From Streptomyces acidiscabies (lineage in GTDB: Bacteria; Actinomycetota; Actinomycetes; Streptomycetales; Streptomycetaceae), in NCBI RefSeq assembly GCF_020010905.1, contig NZ_JAGJBY010000002.1, positions 4,464,001-4,528,000 of the forward strand: a stretch of 64,000 nt of DNA, read 5' to 3'. The position numbers and the translations under genes were made by a program. Shown piece by piece: positions 27,273-36,532 of this stretch. Numbering within the stretch: position 1 is the first letter of the stretch; the number at the start of each line of letters is the position of its first letter. The notes under the pieces were generated by a model that searched no databases, was not told where the DNA came from, and worked only from the letters and a program-made list of their open reading frames with translations.

Positions 27273-28049
27273 CTACGGCAGCAGCGTCCCCACGAGCCGT
27301 TCCGCGAAAGCCTCCGGCGCCTGGGCGATCCCCAGATGCCCGCCGGGAAACTCCGCGAAGCCGCTCTCCCGGGACGTCGCGATGAACTCGGCCGTCCGGT
27401 AAAGGAGTTGGCCCCGGGACTCGATACCGGCGGCGACGGTGAGGCGGGAGAGGGGCGGTCCGGCGGGCGGGGTGTACGACGTGAACGGGCCCAGGACATG
27501 GGCGAGGGAGATGGCCATGGGGCTCGCCAACTCCTCCTCACGGGTGAGGGGTTGGCCCTCGGGGAGGGCGTCCGGCTCCTGCTGCGCCAGGACGGCGGTC
27601 ATCCGCGCGCCCGCCGCCGCGAGCCCGGCGACCCGGTAGACCTCGCACACCTCCCCGAACGCGGCCCGCTGCCGCGCCCCGTCCGGCAGCACCCCCACAC
27701 ACGGAGGCTCGTGCGCGACGACATGCCGTACCCGCCCGGGATGCCGGGCGAGCAGATCGAGGGCGGCGACGGCACCGGCACTGCTGCCGAAGACGTACGC
27801 GGGCTCCCCGCCGGGCGCCACGGCGTCCAGCACCTGCCGCGCACCCTCGCTCCAGTCCTCCACGCGCTGGTCGTCGACGGGGTCACCGAGACGGCCGTGG
27901 GCGAGGCCGAGGGGGTCGTAGGTGACGACGGTGAAGTGCGCGGCCAGCGCTTCCGTCGCGGGGCCGAGGCCCATGGGGTGGCCTGCGCCGCCGGGGATCA
28001 GGAGCAGGGTGGGGCCGGTTCCGGTGACGTCGTAGTACGGGTCTGCCAT
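27273..28049 (-). CDS. Alpha/beta hydrolase
   Basis: 258 aa from ATG 28049 with GGGAGAGAA upstream; a longer reading from 28088 is rejected because it spans the operator-like repeats. Oxyanion region LLLIPGGAGHP (about 15-25), nucleophile elbow VFGSSAGAVAAL near residue 87-98 and a C-terminal His in FPGGHLG. Serine hydrolase of unknown substrate. Its promoter carries three CTAGG half-sites. Confidence 0.85.
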   Translation of the reverse strand: MADPYYDVTGTGPTLLLIPGGAGHPMGLGPATEALAAHFTVVTYDPLGLAHGRLGDPVDDQRVEDWSEGARQVLDAVAPGGEPAYVFGSSAGAVAALDLLARHPGRVRHVVAHEPPCVGVLPDGARQRAAFGEVCEVYRVAGLAAAGARMTAVLAQQEPDALPEGQPLTREEELASPMAISLAHVLGPFTSYTPPAGPPLSRLTVAAGIESRGQLLYRTAEFIATSRESGFAEFPGGHLGIAQAPEAFAERLVGTLLP

Positions 28050-28058
28050 GGTTCTCTC

Positions 28059-28085
28059 CCTAGGATGTCTAGGAAAAAACCTAGG
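28059..28085. promoter_or_regulatory. Three CTAGG half-sites upstream of hydrolase gene
   Basis: CCTAG-N5-CTAGG-AAAAAA-CCTAGG: alternating half-sites forming two overlapping inverted repeats, 10 to 36 bp before the hydrolase start. Likely repressor operator, similar in core sequence to the CTAGG palindrome before the crotonase gene. The cognate regulator is not adjacent. Confidence 0.5.
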
Positions 28086-28374
28086 CAACCCAAGGGAGTC
28101 GGCGCAAGGTCATTTCCGTGCGGGCCCCGAACGCCAACGCCCTTGGGGAATCAGGCCCGTTCGCCTCACCGTTCGACGCCATAGGCATCGGCGCCCTCCG
28201 TATTGAGTGGAGATGGACGGCGGCGTGGCTGAGCATACGAGCCTCGGTGACTGTGGCGGAGGGACCTGACGAGTGTGCGGCAGGGGCGCGTGCACCGGCC
28301 AGTGCCTGGTACTGCCGGTCCTACCGTCACCCAGAGCACTGGCTGCCCCCTCGGCGCGGGCCGAGAGTGGACGC

Positions 28375-29070
28375 ATGACCACCACGTTCATCACCGGGGC
28401 GAACAAGTCCCTCGGCTACGAGACCGCCCGCCGCCTCATCAAGGCCGGCCACACCGTCATCGTCGGCGCCCGCGACCCGCAGCGCGGCCGGGCCGCCGCC
28501 GACGCCCTCGGGGCCCGCTTCGTACGGATCGACGTCACCGACGACGTGTCGGTGGACGAGGCCGCCGCCGACGTCGCCGCCAACGAGGGCAGCATCGACG
28601 TCCTCATCAACAACGCCGGCGTCTTCGGCCCGCACATCCCCGCCGACGAGATCACCGCCGCCGACGCGAGTGACGTCTTCGGCATCAACGTCGTCGGCAT
28701 CGTCCGCGTCATGCACGCGTTCCTGCCGCTGCTGCGCAAGTCCCAGCACCCCGTCGTCGTCAACGTGTCCAGCGGCATGGGCTCCTTCACGCTGACCCAC
28801 GACACGACGCGCGCCGAGGGCATCAACCTCGCGCCGCTGTACACGGCGTCGAAAGCGGCGGTGACGATGCTGACCACGCAGTACGCGAAGTCCTGGCCGG
28901 AGATCAAGGTCAACGCCGCCGACCCCGGCTACACCGCGACCGACTTCAACGGTCACCGCGGCCACCAGACGGTGACCGAGGGGACGGACGCGATCGTCGC
29001 CCTCGCCACGATCGGCCCCGACGGCCCCACCGGCACCTTCGTCGACCGCGACGGTGCCATGCCCTGGTAA
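28375..29070 (+). CDS. SDR-family oxidoreductase
   Basis: 231 aa from ATG 28375 with GAGAG upstream. TGANKSLGYETA cofactor motif (about 7-18), NNAGVFGP, catalytic Ser in VNVSSGMGS and YTASKAAVTML. C-terminal TATDFNGHRGHQTVTEGT is common in carbonyl-reductase-like SDRs of Streptomyces. Substrate unknown. Followed 21 bp later by a SnoaL-like gene, so probably one transcript. Confidence 0.85.
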   Translation: MTTTFITGANKSLGYETARRLIKAGHTVIVGARDPQRGRAAADALGARFVRIDVTDDVSVDEAAADVAANEGSIDVLINNAGVFGPHIPADEITAADASDVFGINVVGIVRVMHAFLPLLRKSQHPVVVNVSSGMGSFTLTHDTTRAEGINLAPLYTASKAAVTMLTTQYAKSWPEIKVNAADPGYTATDFNGHRGHQTVTEGTDAIVALATIGPDGPTGTFVDRDGAMPW

Positions 29071-29091
29071 CACGGCTGGTATTACTGGGGC

Positions 29092-29469
29092 ATGCAGGAA
29101 GAGACCGCACGCTCCGCGATCGACATGTTCATCTCCGCGTTCAACGCCTCGGACGACACCTATGTGACCGCTCTGCTCTCCCAGGCCCTGACCTCGGACG
29201 TGGTCTTCTGGGGGCCGCTGGGCCGCAGCGAAGGGGTCGTGGCGGTCGAGCGGTTCGTGCTGGACATCCGGCGCCACCCGGCGGGGACCGGCACGATGGT
29301 GCGCTGCTCGGCGGTGGACATGCCCGACGAGTGGGCCCGGTACCAGTGGGTCTTCACCACGCCGGACGGCGGCCCCCGGCTGGCGGGAACGGACGTCGTC
29401 CACCTGCGGCGCAACCTCATCGACCAGATCATCGTCTTCGCGGGGGAGATCGAGCCGTCCGGCTCCTGA
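29092..29469 (+). CDS. SnoaL/NTF2-like protein
   Basis: 125 aa. Starts with a helix (ETARSAIDMFISAFNASDD) and has the cone-shaped NTF2-like strand pattern with WGPLGRSEG and RYQWVFTTPDGG. Such proteins are isomerases, hydratases or unknown ligand binders. No catalytic assignment is possible. Downstream of the SDR in the same direction. Confidence 0.7.
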   Translation: MQEETARSAIDMFISAFNASDDTYVTALLSQALTSDVVFWGPLGRSEGVVAVERFVLDIRRHPAGTGTMVRCSAVDMPDEWARYQWVFTTPDGGPRLAGTDVVHLRRNLIDQIIVFAGEIEPSGS

Positions 29470-29474
29470 GGCGT

Positions 29475-29491
29475 CTCCCCTCGCGGGGGAG
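29475..29491 (+). terminator. Weak hairpin after the SnoaL-like gene
   Basis: CTCCCC and GGGGAG pair as a 6-bp stem with a 5-base loop, just after the stop at 29469, followed by GTCGGTATTT. Possible weak terminator. Confidence 0.4.
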
Positions 29492-29510
29492 TCGGTATTT
29501 GTACGGATGG

Positions 29511-29880
29511 TGCGGCGGGACGACGCGCGTTTCGCCCCCACCCTCGTCCTGACCGGCGGCCGGACCGTCCTCCCCACCCCGACGATCGCCCAGCGCCGAC
29601 ACCCTCTTCGGTGGCCTGAGCACCGACAACTGGACCGCGTACGCCGACCTCCTGACCGCCGGTGAACTCCACGCGCGGGTCAGCGTGCTGCTGCTGCCCG
29701 CCCCCATCGGCGGTTCCGCCGCCGACGTCCGCAAAGGGCTGGAGGAACTGCGCCGCCCGCGCTCGGCGGACCCCCGGCTGCTGGACGCCATCGGCGTGAA
29801 GATCTTCGCGGACGGAGTACCGCCCAACCGCACCGCCTGGATGACGAGCCGTACCGGGACGGCGGCCACTACGCCATCCA
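29511..29880 (+). pseudogene. Amidohydrolase (YtcJ-like) relic at the cluster edge
   Basis: Fragments of one amidohydrolase can be read in shifting frames: FAPTLVLTGGRTVLPTP from 29511, then, after a frame change, LSTDNWTAYADLLTAGE and LDAIGVKIFADGVPPNR (about 29620-29840). After NRTAWM the frame is lost again and the remaining C-terminal half, including metal ligands, is absent. The relic runs directly into the 3' end of the DAHP synthase gene (29869), so it marks a junction where foreign DNA replaced the rest of the gene. Confidence 0.7.
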
Positions 29881-31047
29881 CGGCGACTTCATCTCGGCGA
29901 CCCGGAAGGCCAGTTCGAGCGCCTGGCCCCCGTTGAGGCGAGGATCGCACGCCGACTCGTACCGGCGGGGCAGCTCGTCGACCCCCACCCCGCCCCCGAC
30001 GCACTCGGTCACCTCCTCCCCGGTCACCTCCACATGCAGCCCCCCGGCATGCGTACCGAGCCCCGCATGCACCTCGAAGAACCCGGAGACCTCGGCGAGG
30101 ACATCGTCGAACCGCCGGGTCTTGTGCCCACTGGGCGCCTCGAACGTGTTGCCGTGCATCGGATCGCACACCCACACCACCGGCGCACCGGAAGCGGCGA
30201 CCTTCTCGACCAGCTCGGGCAGCAGATCCCGTACCCGGCGCGCCCCCATCCGCACGATGAACGTCAGCCGCCCGGGCCGCCGTTCGGGGTCGAGCCGGTC
30301 GATCAGGGCGAGGGCCTGCGCGGACGTCGCGGTGGGCCCGAGCTTGACCGCGATCGGATTGCCGACGGTGGAGAACCAGGCGACATGGGCACCGTCGAGC
30401 TGCCGGGTACGGTCACCGATCCACAGGAGGTGCCCGCTCCCGGCGTACGGTCGCCCGGTGGGCGGATGACGGCGGGTCAACGCGGCCTCGTAGTCGAGGA
30501 GCAGCCCCTCGTGGCTGGCGAACAACTCGGCACCGCCGTACGCACGCATGACATCCAGCGTCTCCCGCGACGCCTCGTACATCCGCAGCAACCGCCCCGG
30601 ATCCGCCCGCCGTTCACCCTCGCTGAACCCGAGCCCGTTCACCGCGTCCCCCCGGTAGACCGGCAACGTCCGCCCGCCGACGGTCTCCGTCGCCCGGGAC
30701 CGGGGCTTCGCGTACTGCCCGGCGATCCGCCCCACCGTGACCACCGGCATCCCCGACGCCCGCTCAACCACTGCGGCCATCTCCCGAAGAAGCCGCACCT
30801 TGCCCTGGACCGCCGACGCCGACAGCCGGTCGAACCGCTCGGCACAGTCCCCGCCCTGCACCAGGAACGCCCGCCCCGCGGCCACTTCGGCCAGCCGCGA
30901 CGTGAGCGCGTCACACTCCTCAGGCGTCACCAGCGGCGGCAGGCCCGCCAACTCCTCGACCACACCGCCGAGTTCGGCGGGCCAAGGTGGCCGCTGATGG
31001 GCGACGAGCGTCCGCCAGTGCGCGGCGGCCTCCCCGGTGAGCGTCAC
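29869..31047 (-). CDS. Type II 3-deoxy-D-arabino-heptulosonate 7-phosphate synthase
   Basis: 392 aa from GTG 31047 (GTGA overlap with the preceding gene). Plant/actinobacterial class II DAHP synthase: FLVQGGDCAERF (about 60-71), GRIAGQYAKPRS, SHEGLLLDYE, CDPMHGNTF near 294 and LGTHAGGLHVEVTGE near 330. It condenses erythrose 4-phosphate and phosphoenolpyruvate, the first shikimate step. Being the last gene of the eight-gene operon, it is a dedicated copy that boosts chorismate for 4-aminobenzoate. Shorter than the housekeeping enzyme of about 450 aa, which may mean reduced feedback control. Confidence 0.93.
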   Translation of the reverse strand: MTLTGEAAAHWRTLVAHQRPPWPAELGGVVEELAGLPPLVTPEECDALTSRLAEVAAGRAFLVQGGDCAERFDRLSASAVQGKVRLLREMAAVVERASGMPVVTVGRIAGQYAKPRSRATETVGGRTLPVYRGDAVNGLGFSEGERRADPGRLLRMYEASRETLDVMRAYGGAELFASHEGLLLDYEAALTRRHPPTGRPYAGSGHLLWIGDRTRQLDGAHVAWFSTVGNPIAVKLGPTATSAQALALIDRLDPERRPGRLTFIVRMGARRVRDLLPELVEKVAASGAPVVWVCDPMHGNTFEAPSGHKTRRFDDVLAEVSGFFEVHAGLGTHAGGLHVEVTGEEVTECVGGGVGVDELPRRYESACDPRLNGGQALELAFRVAEMKSPWMA

Positions 31048-31952
31048 CCTGTGCTCGCGACGAGGTCATGGCTGATCCCGAGATCGTCGAGGAGCAGTTG
31101 CAACGGCCCGGTGTCCCGCGCGGGCACGGGCCGCGCCGCCGCCCACGCGCGCAATTGCCCGGCGTCGACGGTGAATCCGCCCTGCGCGGCCACGGTCACC
31201 CAGGGTTCGAGGTCGGCGGAGCGGAACGCGGTGAGCCCGGTGACGAGCGCCTCGCGGAACATGCCCTGCTGCGCGCCGTCCAGGTTCCGGTAGAGGGAGC
31301 CGCACAGCTCGCGGAACACCACCGCGTGTCCGCCCTCGTCGCGCCGGTGGAGATCGGTGGTGATCCGGTTCATCGGCTGGATCTCCCGGGAGGTGGCGAG
31401 CGCGGAGAGGAACCCGCTGATGGTCGTCTCGGCGGCGAGGGAGAACGCGATGTCGACGATGTCGCGGTCGAACCCGGACAGCCCGGCGCGCACGGCCTCA
31501 CGCCCCTGGACGACGGACCAGACGCCCGGCGCGAACCGAAGCTCCCCCAGGTCGCGCCGCCGACGGGTGACACCGACGGCGTTGTGGCACATGAGGATGT
31601 GGTAGTGCTCGTCGATGATCGTCTGATGCAGCGCGTCGACGGCGACGTCGTCACGCCGGACAGGAATCCGCTCCTGGAGCATCAGCCGGCAGGCCGGAAG
31701 GATGATCTCGTCCTCGATGGCCGCGGTCTTCGCGTTGTACGAGATCCACGCGGCGGACAGGATCCGCGCCCGGGCATCCCGGTCGAGCCGCTCGGCACCG
31801 GGCAGCGCCAGCACCGGGACGAGCTGTTCGGGAAAGTCCGGCAACGCCGGATCGAAGTGCCCGTCGAGATCCAGCTCGTCCTTCTTGACGGCCACCCGCT
31901 TCCCCCACCGGCGCGTCAACTGCACCAGCAGATCACGCTCGTACCCGGTCAC
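31044..31952 (-). CDS. AurF-type di-iron arylamine N-oxygenase
   Basis: 302 aa from GTG 31952, with GGGAGG upstream and a GTGA overlap with pabC. All seven di-iron ligands of AurF have counterparts with identical spacing: Glu80, Glu115, His118, Glu175, His202, Glu206, His209 (AurF: 101, 136, 139, 196, 223, 227, 230). AurF oxidises 4-aminobenzoate through the hydroxylamine to 4-nitrobenzoate. In this cluster the useful product is probably the N-hydroxy compound, because an N-acetyltransferase homologue is present to acylate it. Whether it acts before or after prenylation is not visible. Confidence 0.9.
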   Translation of the reverse strand: MTGYERDLLVQLTRRWGKRVAVKKDELDLDGHFDPALPDFPEQLVPVLALPGAERLDRDARARILSAAWISYNAKTAAIEDEIILPACRLMLQERIPVRRDDVAVDALHQTIIDEHYHILMCHNAVGVTRRRRDLGELRFAPGVWSVVQGREAVRAGLSGFDRDIVDIAFSLAAETTISGFLSALATSREIQPMNRITTDLHRRDEGGHAVVFRELCGSLYRNLDGAQQGMFREALVTGLTAFRSADLEPWVTVAAQGGFTVDAGQLRAWAAARPVPARDTGPLQLLLDDLGISHDLVASTG

Positions 31953-32728
31953 CGGACAACCTCCCTGAGTCCGACCCCGAGCGCGTCCAGCCGCGCCTGC
32001 CACCGCCCGGCCACCGCGACCTCCGCCCCCCGACACCGCCCCAGCCCCGCGACGACCGGCCGGACACCGTGCAGGGCGTTCAGCGTCCAGACGGGTACGC
32101 CGGTGAGGTCGCCCGGCGTGGCCCGCTCGGCGACGACCAAGTGCCCCGCAGCACCGGCGAGTTCACCGAGCAGCGCACGGGTGACCCCGGGCAGCAGCCC
32201 GGGCCCGGACGGCGGCCCGCACAGCGTGTCGCCCCGCCACCAGACGACGCTCGTGGTCGCCCCTTCGAGCACATGCCCCTCCGGCGAGAGAAGCAGCGCC
32301 TCGTCGGCCCCCGCCGCGACGGCGTCGGCGCGCAGGGCCGCGAGGTGGTCGAGGTCGGGCCCCTTGACGTCCGCGAACCGCCGCCGGTCAGGACCCGCAG
32401 GGGTCCACAGCCGCACGGTCGCGGTCCGCACCGGCGCCGGACGCAGCCACATCCGCAGCCGCAGCCCCGCCCCGGTCTCCACCAGCTCGACGCGAGGAAA
32501 CCACCGCCCCCGCGCGGGCAGCACCTCGGCAACAGCCCGCAGGAACTCCCCGGTCGAGGGACCCGAGAACCGCGCACAGGCGGCCCCGAACCGCCCGGCA
32601 TGACGGTCGAACCCCCGCACCCGCCCCTCGTCCACGAGCCACGAGTCGACGACGAGCACCCTCCCGGCATCGTCGGCCGCCGCCCACCCGTCCTCGGCGG
32701 TCCACCACCGCCGCGTCCCCGCCCTCAC
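31949..32728 (-). CDS. pabC: 4-amino-4-deoxychorismate lyase (class IV aminotransferase fold)
   Basis: 259 aa from GTG 32728 overlapping the pabAB stop (GTGA). PLP fold type IV: probable PLP Lys in FADVKGPDLDHL near residue 120-131, then ADEALLLSPEGHVLEGATTSVVWW, split here as ADEALLLSPEG and EGATTSVVWW. It cleaves aminodeoxychorismate into 4-aminobenzoate and pyruvate. The pairing with PabAB makes the supply of 4-aminobenzoate to the cluster explicit. Rather divergent N-terminus compared with folate-pathway PabC. Confidence 0.85.
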   Translation of the reverse strand: MRAGTRRWWTAEDGWAAADDAGRVLVVDSWLVDEGRVRGFDRHAGRFGAACARFSGPSTGEFLRAVAEVLPARGRWFPRVELVETGAGLRLRMWLRPAPVRTATVRLWTPAGPDRRRFADVKGPDLDHLAALRADAVAAGADEALLLSPEGHVLEGATTSVVWWRGDTLCGPPSGPGLLPGVTRALLGELAGAAGHLVVAERATPGDLTGVPVWTLNALHGVRPVVAGLGRCRGAEVAVAGRWQARLDALGVGLREVVR

Positions 32729-34794
32729 CGCTGGTCCACGACGGAAGGCGCCCGCCAGGCCCGCAGCGACGCCGCCGCCTTGAGGAGCATCTCCTCGTAC
32801 TCGTCCGCCGGATCGGAGTCGAGGACGATCGCCCCGCCGGCCCCGATGCTCAGCCGGTCGCCGACGCGGACGGCCGTACGGATCACGATGTTGAGGTCCG
32901 TGCCGCCGGTGAGGCCGAAGTAGCCGAGGGCGCCGGAGTAGACGCCCCGGGCCTCCGTCTCCAGGCGGTCGATGATCTCCATGGTGCGCAGCTTGGGCGC
33001 CCCGGTCATGGACCCGCCGGGGAAGCACTGCCGGGCGCAGTCGATCGCGCTGACCCCGTCGGCGAGCCGCCCGCGCACCGTGGAGACGAGCTGGTGCACG
33101 GTCTCGTAGCTCTCGACGGCGAGGTACGGGTCGACGTCGATGCTGCCGACCTCGCACACCCGCCCCAGGTCGTTGCGGAGCAGGTCGACGATCATGAGGT
33201 TCTCGGCCTGCGTCTTGGCGCTGGAGGCGAGGGTGGCGGCGAGTTCCGCGTCGCGCACCGGGTCGGCGTCGCGCGGGGCGGTGCCCTTGATGGGCTTGCT
33301 GGTGACCGTGCGGTCCCGCTCGACGCGCAGGAACCGTTCCGGGGAGGAGCTGAAGACGCTGACGTCGCCGAGGCGCAGGAGCGCGGCGTACGGGGCCGGG
33401 TTCGCGCGCCGCAGCCGCAGGTAGAAGGACGTGTCGTCGTCGTGGAACGGCAGGTGCAGCTTGTTGGTGAGGCAGATCTCGTAGCTCTCGCCCTGCTGGA
33501 GCTGCCGCCGGCACTCCGCGATGTCCGCGAGGTACTGGTCGCGGCCCCGGCTGAGATGTTCCTCGGCGCCCGGCAGGCCGCCGTCCGGCGTCTCGACCTC
33601 CGCCGGACGCAGATCCGTCAGCCGCGCGGACGTCCGCTCCAGCCACTCCTGCGCGTCGCGCCGGGTCCTCTCGTCGTGGACGGCGACCAGGTAGGTCAGC
33701 CCCTCCTGGTGGTCGACCGCGACGACACGGTCCGCGAACATCCAGACGGCGTCCGGGGTTTCGGCGGTGTGCCGGGCCGTCGCCCCGCACTCGGCCTTGA
33801 GCTCGTAGCCGAAGTACCCGACGTACCCGCCGGTCAGGTCGAAGGGCAGGCCCGTGTCGGGGACGCGCCGCTCACGCAGCCGCTGTTCGAGGACGTCGAA
33901 GACGCTGCCGGGCACACTGTGCACGCCGTTAGCGTCCCGTACCTCCACGGCGTCGTCACCGGTGCGGTAGGTCAGGACCTCGCTGAGCGGCCCCGACGTG
34001 TCGCCGAGGAACGAGAACCGGGACAGGCCCTCCTCCACCCGGCTGCTGTCCAGCCAGAAGCTGTACGGGGTGTCGTCGAAGAGCCGCAGGAAGATCGCCT
34101 CGGAATCGGCGGTCGGCACGACCGCGCTGACGATCCCCAGCCCCGCTTCGGCGCCGCCCGGCGCGTCGTCGGACCGTACGGTGACGGTCGGCCGGGGCGC
34201 GGTCCGGGTACGGCGGCCGGTGTCGGTCAGGTCGGCGAAGTTCCGCAGGATCTCCCGGCCGTACTGGGACGCGATCGACTCGGGGTGGAACTGGACGCCC
34301 CACTGCGGGAGTTCACGGTGCCGCAGCGCCATCAGCACCCCGTCGTCCGCCCAGGCGATGGCGGCCAGCGAGTCGGGCAGCGGCTCCCGCACGCACAGCG
34401 AGTGGTAGCGGACCGCGACGAACTCGCGCGGGACCCCGGCGAACAGCGGATCTCCGTCGTGGGACACCTTGGCGAGATGCCCGTGCCGGGGTTCGGGCGC
34501 GGCGCCCACCGACGCCCCCGCCAGGTGCGCGATCAGCTGATGCCCGAAGCAGACGCCCAGCACGGGCAGCGTGGAACGCCGCAGCAGGTCGCCGACGAGG
34601 CCCGCGTCGCGGGGGTTCTGCGGCCGTCCGGGGCCGGGGGAGACGACGATGTTGTCGAACTCCTCCAGCCGCAGACCGGCCAGCCGCGGATCGTCGTTGA
34701 CCATGACGACCGGCTCGCGGCCGTTGATGCCGGCGATCAGCTGGTACAGGTTGAAGGTGTACGAGTCGTAGTTGTCCAGCAGCAGGGTACGCAT
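32725..34794 (-). CDS. pabAB: Fused aminodeoxychorismate synthase (PabA-PabB)
   Basis: 689 aa from ATG 34794. Residues 1-190 are a class I glutaminase (NYDSYTFN, SPGPGRPQN, Cys in LGVCFGHQ near 80, HPES near 171). Residues about 225-689 are the chorismate-binding PabB part (FWLDSS, GGYVGYFGYE, SSPERFLRVERD, KPIKGTAPR, DLLRNDLGRVC, QCFPGGSMTGAPK). Such fusions are typical of secondary-metabolite clusters (for example chloramphenicol, pristinamycin). It aminates chorismate to 4-amino-4-deoxychorismate. It overlaps its upstream neighbour by one base (TGATG). Confidence 0.95.
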   Translation of the reverse strand: MRTLLLDNYDSYTFNLYQLIAGINGREPVVMVNDDPRLAGLRLEEFDNIVVSPGPGRPQNPRDAGLVGDLLRRSTLPVLGVCFGHQLIAHLAGASVGAAPEPRHGHLAKVSHDGDPLFAGVPREFVAVRYHSLCVREPLPDSLAAIAWADDGVLMALRHRELPQWGVQFHPESIASQYGREILRNFADLTDTGRRTRTAPRPTVTVRSDDAPGGAEAGLGIVSAVVPTADSEAIFLRLFDDTPYSFWLDSSRVEEGLSRFSFLGDTSGPLSEVLTYRTGDDAVEVRDANGVHSVPGSVFDVLEQRLRERRVPDTGLPFDLTGGYVGYFGYELKAECGATARHTAETPDAVWMFADRVVAVDHQEGLTYLVAVHDERTRRDAQEWLERTSARLTDLRPAEVETPDGGLPGAEEHLSRGRDQYLADIAECRRQLQQGESYEICLTNKLHLPFHDDDTSFYLRLRRANPAPYAALLRLGDVSVFSSSPERFLRVERDRTVTSKPIKGTAPRDADPVRDAELAATLASSAKTQAENLMIVDLLRNDLGRVCEVGSIDVDPYLAVESYETVHQLVSTVRGRLADGVSAIDCARQCFPGGSMTGAPKLRTMEIIDRLETEARGVYSGALGYFGLTGGTDLNIVIRTAVRVGDRLSIGAGGAIVLDSDPADEYEEMLLKAAASLRAWRAPSVVDQR

Positions 34795-35624
34795 CACGCA
34801 CCGTCCAAGAATTTCCTGAGCGCCTGGACGTCGCCCGGTTCCAGGGTGATCCCGAAGATCTCCTCGGGAGCGGACAGGGCCTCGTCCTTGTCGAGTTCGC
34901 GCACGGTCACCGGCTCCCCGGGACGCAGTTCCATGAGCGTGCTGCCCGCGAGGAGGTGTCTCACCTCGGGGCGGGTGCGCTGGAGGACCATGCGGTGGTT
35001 GAACGGCGAGCGCGGGTGCGTCAGACAGAAGTGGTTGAGGAGTTCGAAGTCCGACGGGTAGCGCGGGTCCAGGGTGAAGCCGTACAGCTCCGCCGGGCCC
35101 TCGGGCCGCAGGAACCGCAGCACGTGTTCCCCGTTCGCCTCCCGCACCAGGTCGAACGACCAGTCGCCGGCCAGCTGCGCGCCCTCCGCGAGACAGATCG
35201 GCTCGTGCAGCCCGTGCGCGCCGAAACTCACGTCGTACAGCCACCGTTCGCCGTCCAGCTCCACGCACAGGGCGACATGCAGGGCAGGGCCGACCTTGTT
35301 CCCCGTACGGATGCGGGTCCGGCCGGCGAACGCCGTGAACGTGAACCCGATGCGGTCCAGTACGGCCGCCGCCAGCACGACCTGTTCCAGGCACCAGCCG
35401 CCGCGCCCCTGCCGCACGAGCTTCTCCTGGACGCTGTCCAGGTCCAGCGGCACCGCCGTACGCCCGAGCAGCGCGTCGAGGTTGTCGAAGGCGATCGTGC
35501 CGACGTGCGCGGTGTGCAGGGCCCGCAGCGTGGGCAGGTCCGGGGCCACGTCGCCCCGGTGGCCCACGCGGGTCAGATAGGCGTCCAGGTCGACGCCGTC
35601 GCCTTGCCACATCGAGTCGGTCAT
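34794..35624 (-). CDS. Arylamine N-acetyltransferase homologue
   Basis: 276 aa from ATG 35624 (ATGA overlap with the prenyltransferase gene). The NAT triad is intact: Cys78 in RGGWCLEQ, His116 in LHVALCV, Asp131 in LYDVSFG, with exactly the spacing (38 and 15) of classical NATs. NATs use acetyl-CoA and also O-acetylate N-hydroxyarylamines. Next to an N-oxygenase gene the likely job is turning N-hydroxy-aminobenzoate into an N-acetoxy species, an activated leaving group for the P450. That substrate is inferred from context and from the benzastatin pathway. Confidence 0.88.
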   Translation of the reverse strand: MTDSMWQGDGVDLDAYLTRVGHRGDVAPDLPTLRALHTAHVGTIAFDNLDALLGRTAVPLDLDSVQEKLVRQGRGGWCLEQVVLAAAVLDRIGFTFTAFAGRTRIRTGNKVGPALHVALCVELDGERWLYDVSFGAHGLHEPICLAEGAQLAGDWSFDLVREANGEHVLRFLRPEGPAELYGFTLDPRYPSDFELLNHFCLTHPRSPFNHRMVLQRTRPEVRHLLAGSTLMELRPGEPVTVRELDKDEALSAPEEIFGITLEPGDVQALRKFLDGA

Positions 35625-36532
35625 GTGAACTGCCCTGCCAGCACGGCCGCGAGGAGGAGCCAGCCGAAGTAGGTGTTGGCGACGAAGGCGTCCCAGCACG
35701 ACTGGGGATCGTCCAGGTCGACACGGACGAGGAGCCGGGCCAGGAAGAGCGCCGCGACCGCGACGACCAGGTAGAACGCCCACCCCATCGCCATGTCGGA
35801 CCCGGCCCACAGCACCCCGCCGACGCTGAACGCGACGAACAGCCCCAGCCACGGCTTGGTGGCCGTGCCGAACAGCAGCGCGGAGGACCTGACGCCGATG
35901 TTCCGGTCGTACTCCTTGTCCTGGTGGGAGTAGACCGCGTCGTGGATCAGCGTCCAGAAGGCGCCGCCCGCGTACAGGCCGTACACCGCGAGCGGGTAGT
36001 CGAAGCTCCCGGTCGCCGCCGTCCAGCCGATCGGCACGTAGACGCTCATCACCAGCGCCAGGAACGCCGACGGCCAGACGAAGATCCGCTTCATGAAGGG
36101 ATAGGCGACGATCAGCGGGTACGAGGCCGCCGCGACCACGGCCGTCTCCACGTTCGCCACCGCCAGGACCAGCAGGGCGAGTACGCCTTGCGCGGCGGCG
36201 AACCAGAGGGCGTTGCCGACGCTGATGGTGCCCGAGGCGACCGGGCGGGACACGGTGCGCGCGACGCGGGAGTCGATGTCCTTGTCGACCACGTCGTTGA
36301 CCGCGCAGGCCGCGCCGCGCACCAGGACCGCCGCGACGGCGAGGACCACCACCGCGAGCAGATCGGGCCGGCGGCCGGAGGCGAGGACGGCGGCCCACAG
36401 CCCCGGGAGCAGATAGAGGACGTACCCGGTGGGTCTGTCCAGGCGCATCAGCAGCAGATACGCGCGGACCGAGCCCGGGCTCTTCGTGACGACGTCAGTC
36501 GATATCTTGTGCAGCATCAGGGATCCGATCAC
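35621..36532 (-). CDS. UbiA-family aromatic prenyltransferase
   Basis: 303 aa from GTG 36532 overlapping the P450 stop; ATG 36517 is the alternative. Nine or so membrane segments and both Mg-diphosphate motifs: NDVVDKDID (about 79-87) and DAVYSHQDKEYD (about 198-209). Close in pattern to 4-hydroxybenzoate polyprenyltransferases. With PabAB/PabC alongside, the acceptor is most likely 4-aminobenzoate, as for the UbiA enzyme BezF of benzastatin biosynthesis. Prenyl donor is probably made by the synthase three genes upstream in this operon. Confidence 0.9.
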   Translation of the reverse strand: MIGSLMLHKISTDVVTKSPGSVRAYLLLMRLDRPTGYVLYLLPGLWAAVLASGRRPDLLAVVVLAVAAVLVRGAACAVNDVVDKDIDSRVARTVSRPVASGTISVGNALWFAAAQGVLALLVLAVANVETAVVAAASYPLIVAYPFMKRIFVWPSAFLALVMSVYVPIGWTAATGSFDYPLAVYGLYAGGAFWTLIHDAVYSHQDKEYDRNIGVRSSALLFGTATKPWLGLFVAFSVGGVLWAGSDMAMGWAFYLVVAVAALFLARLLVRVDLDDPQSCWDAFVANTYFGWLLLAAVLAGQFT

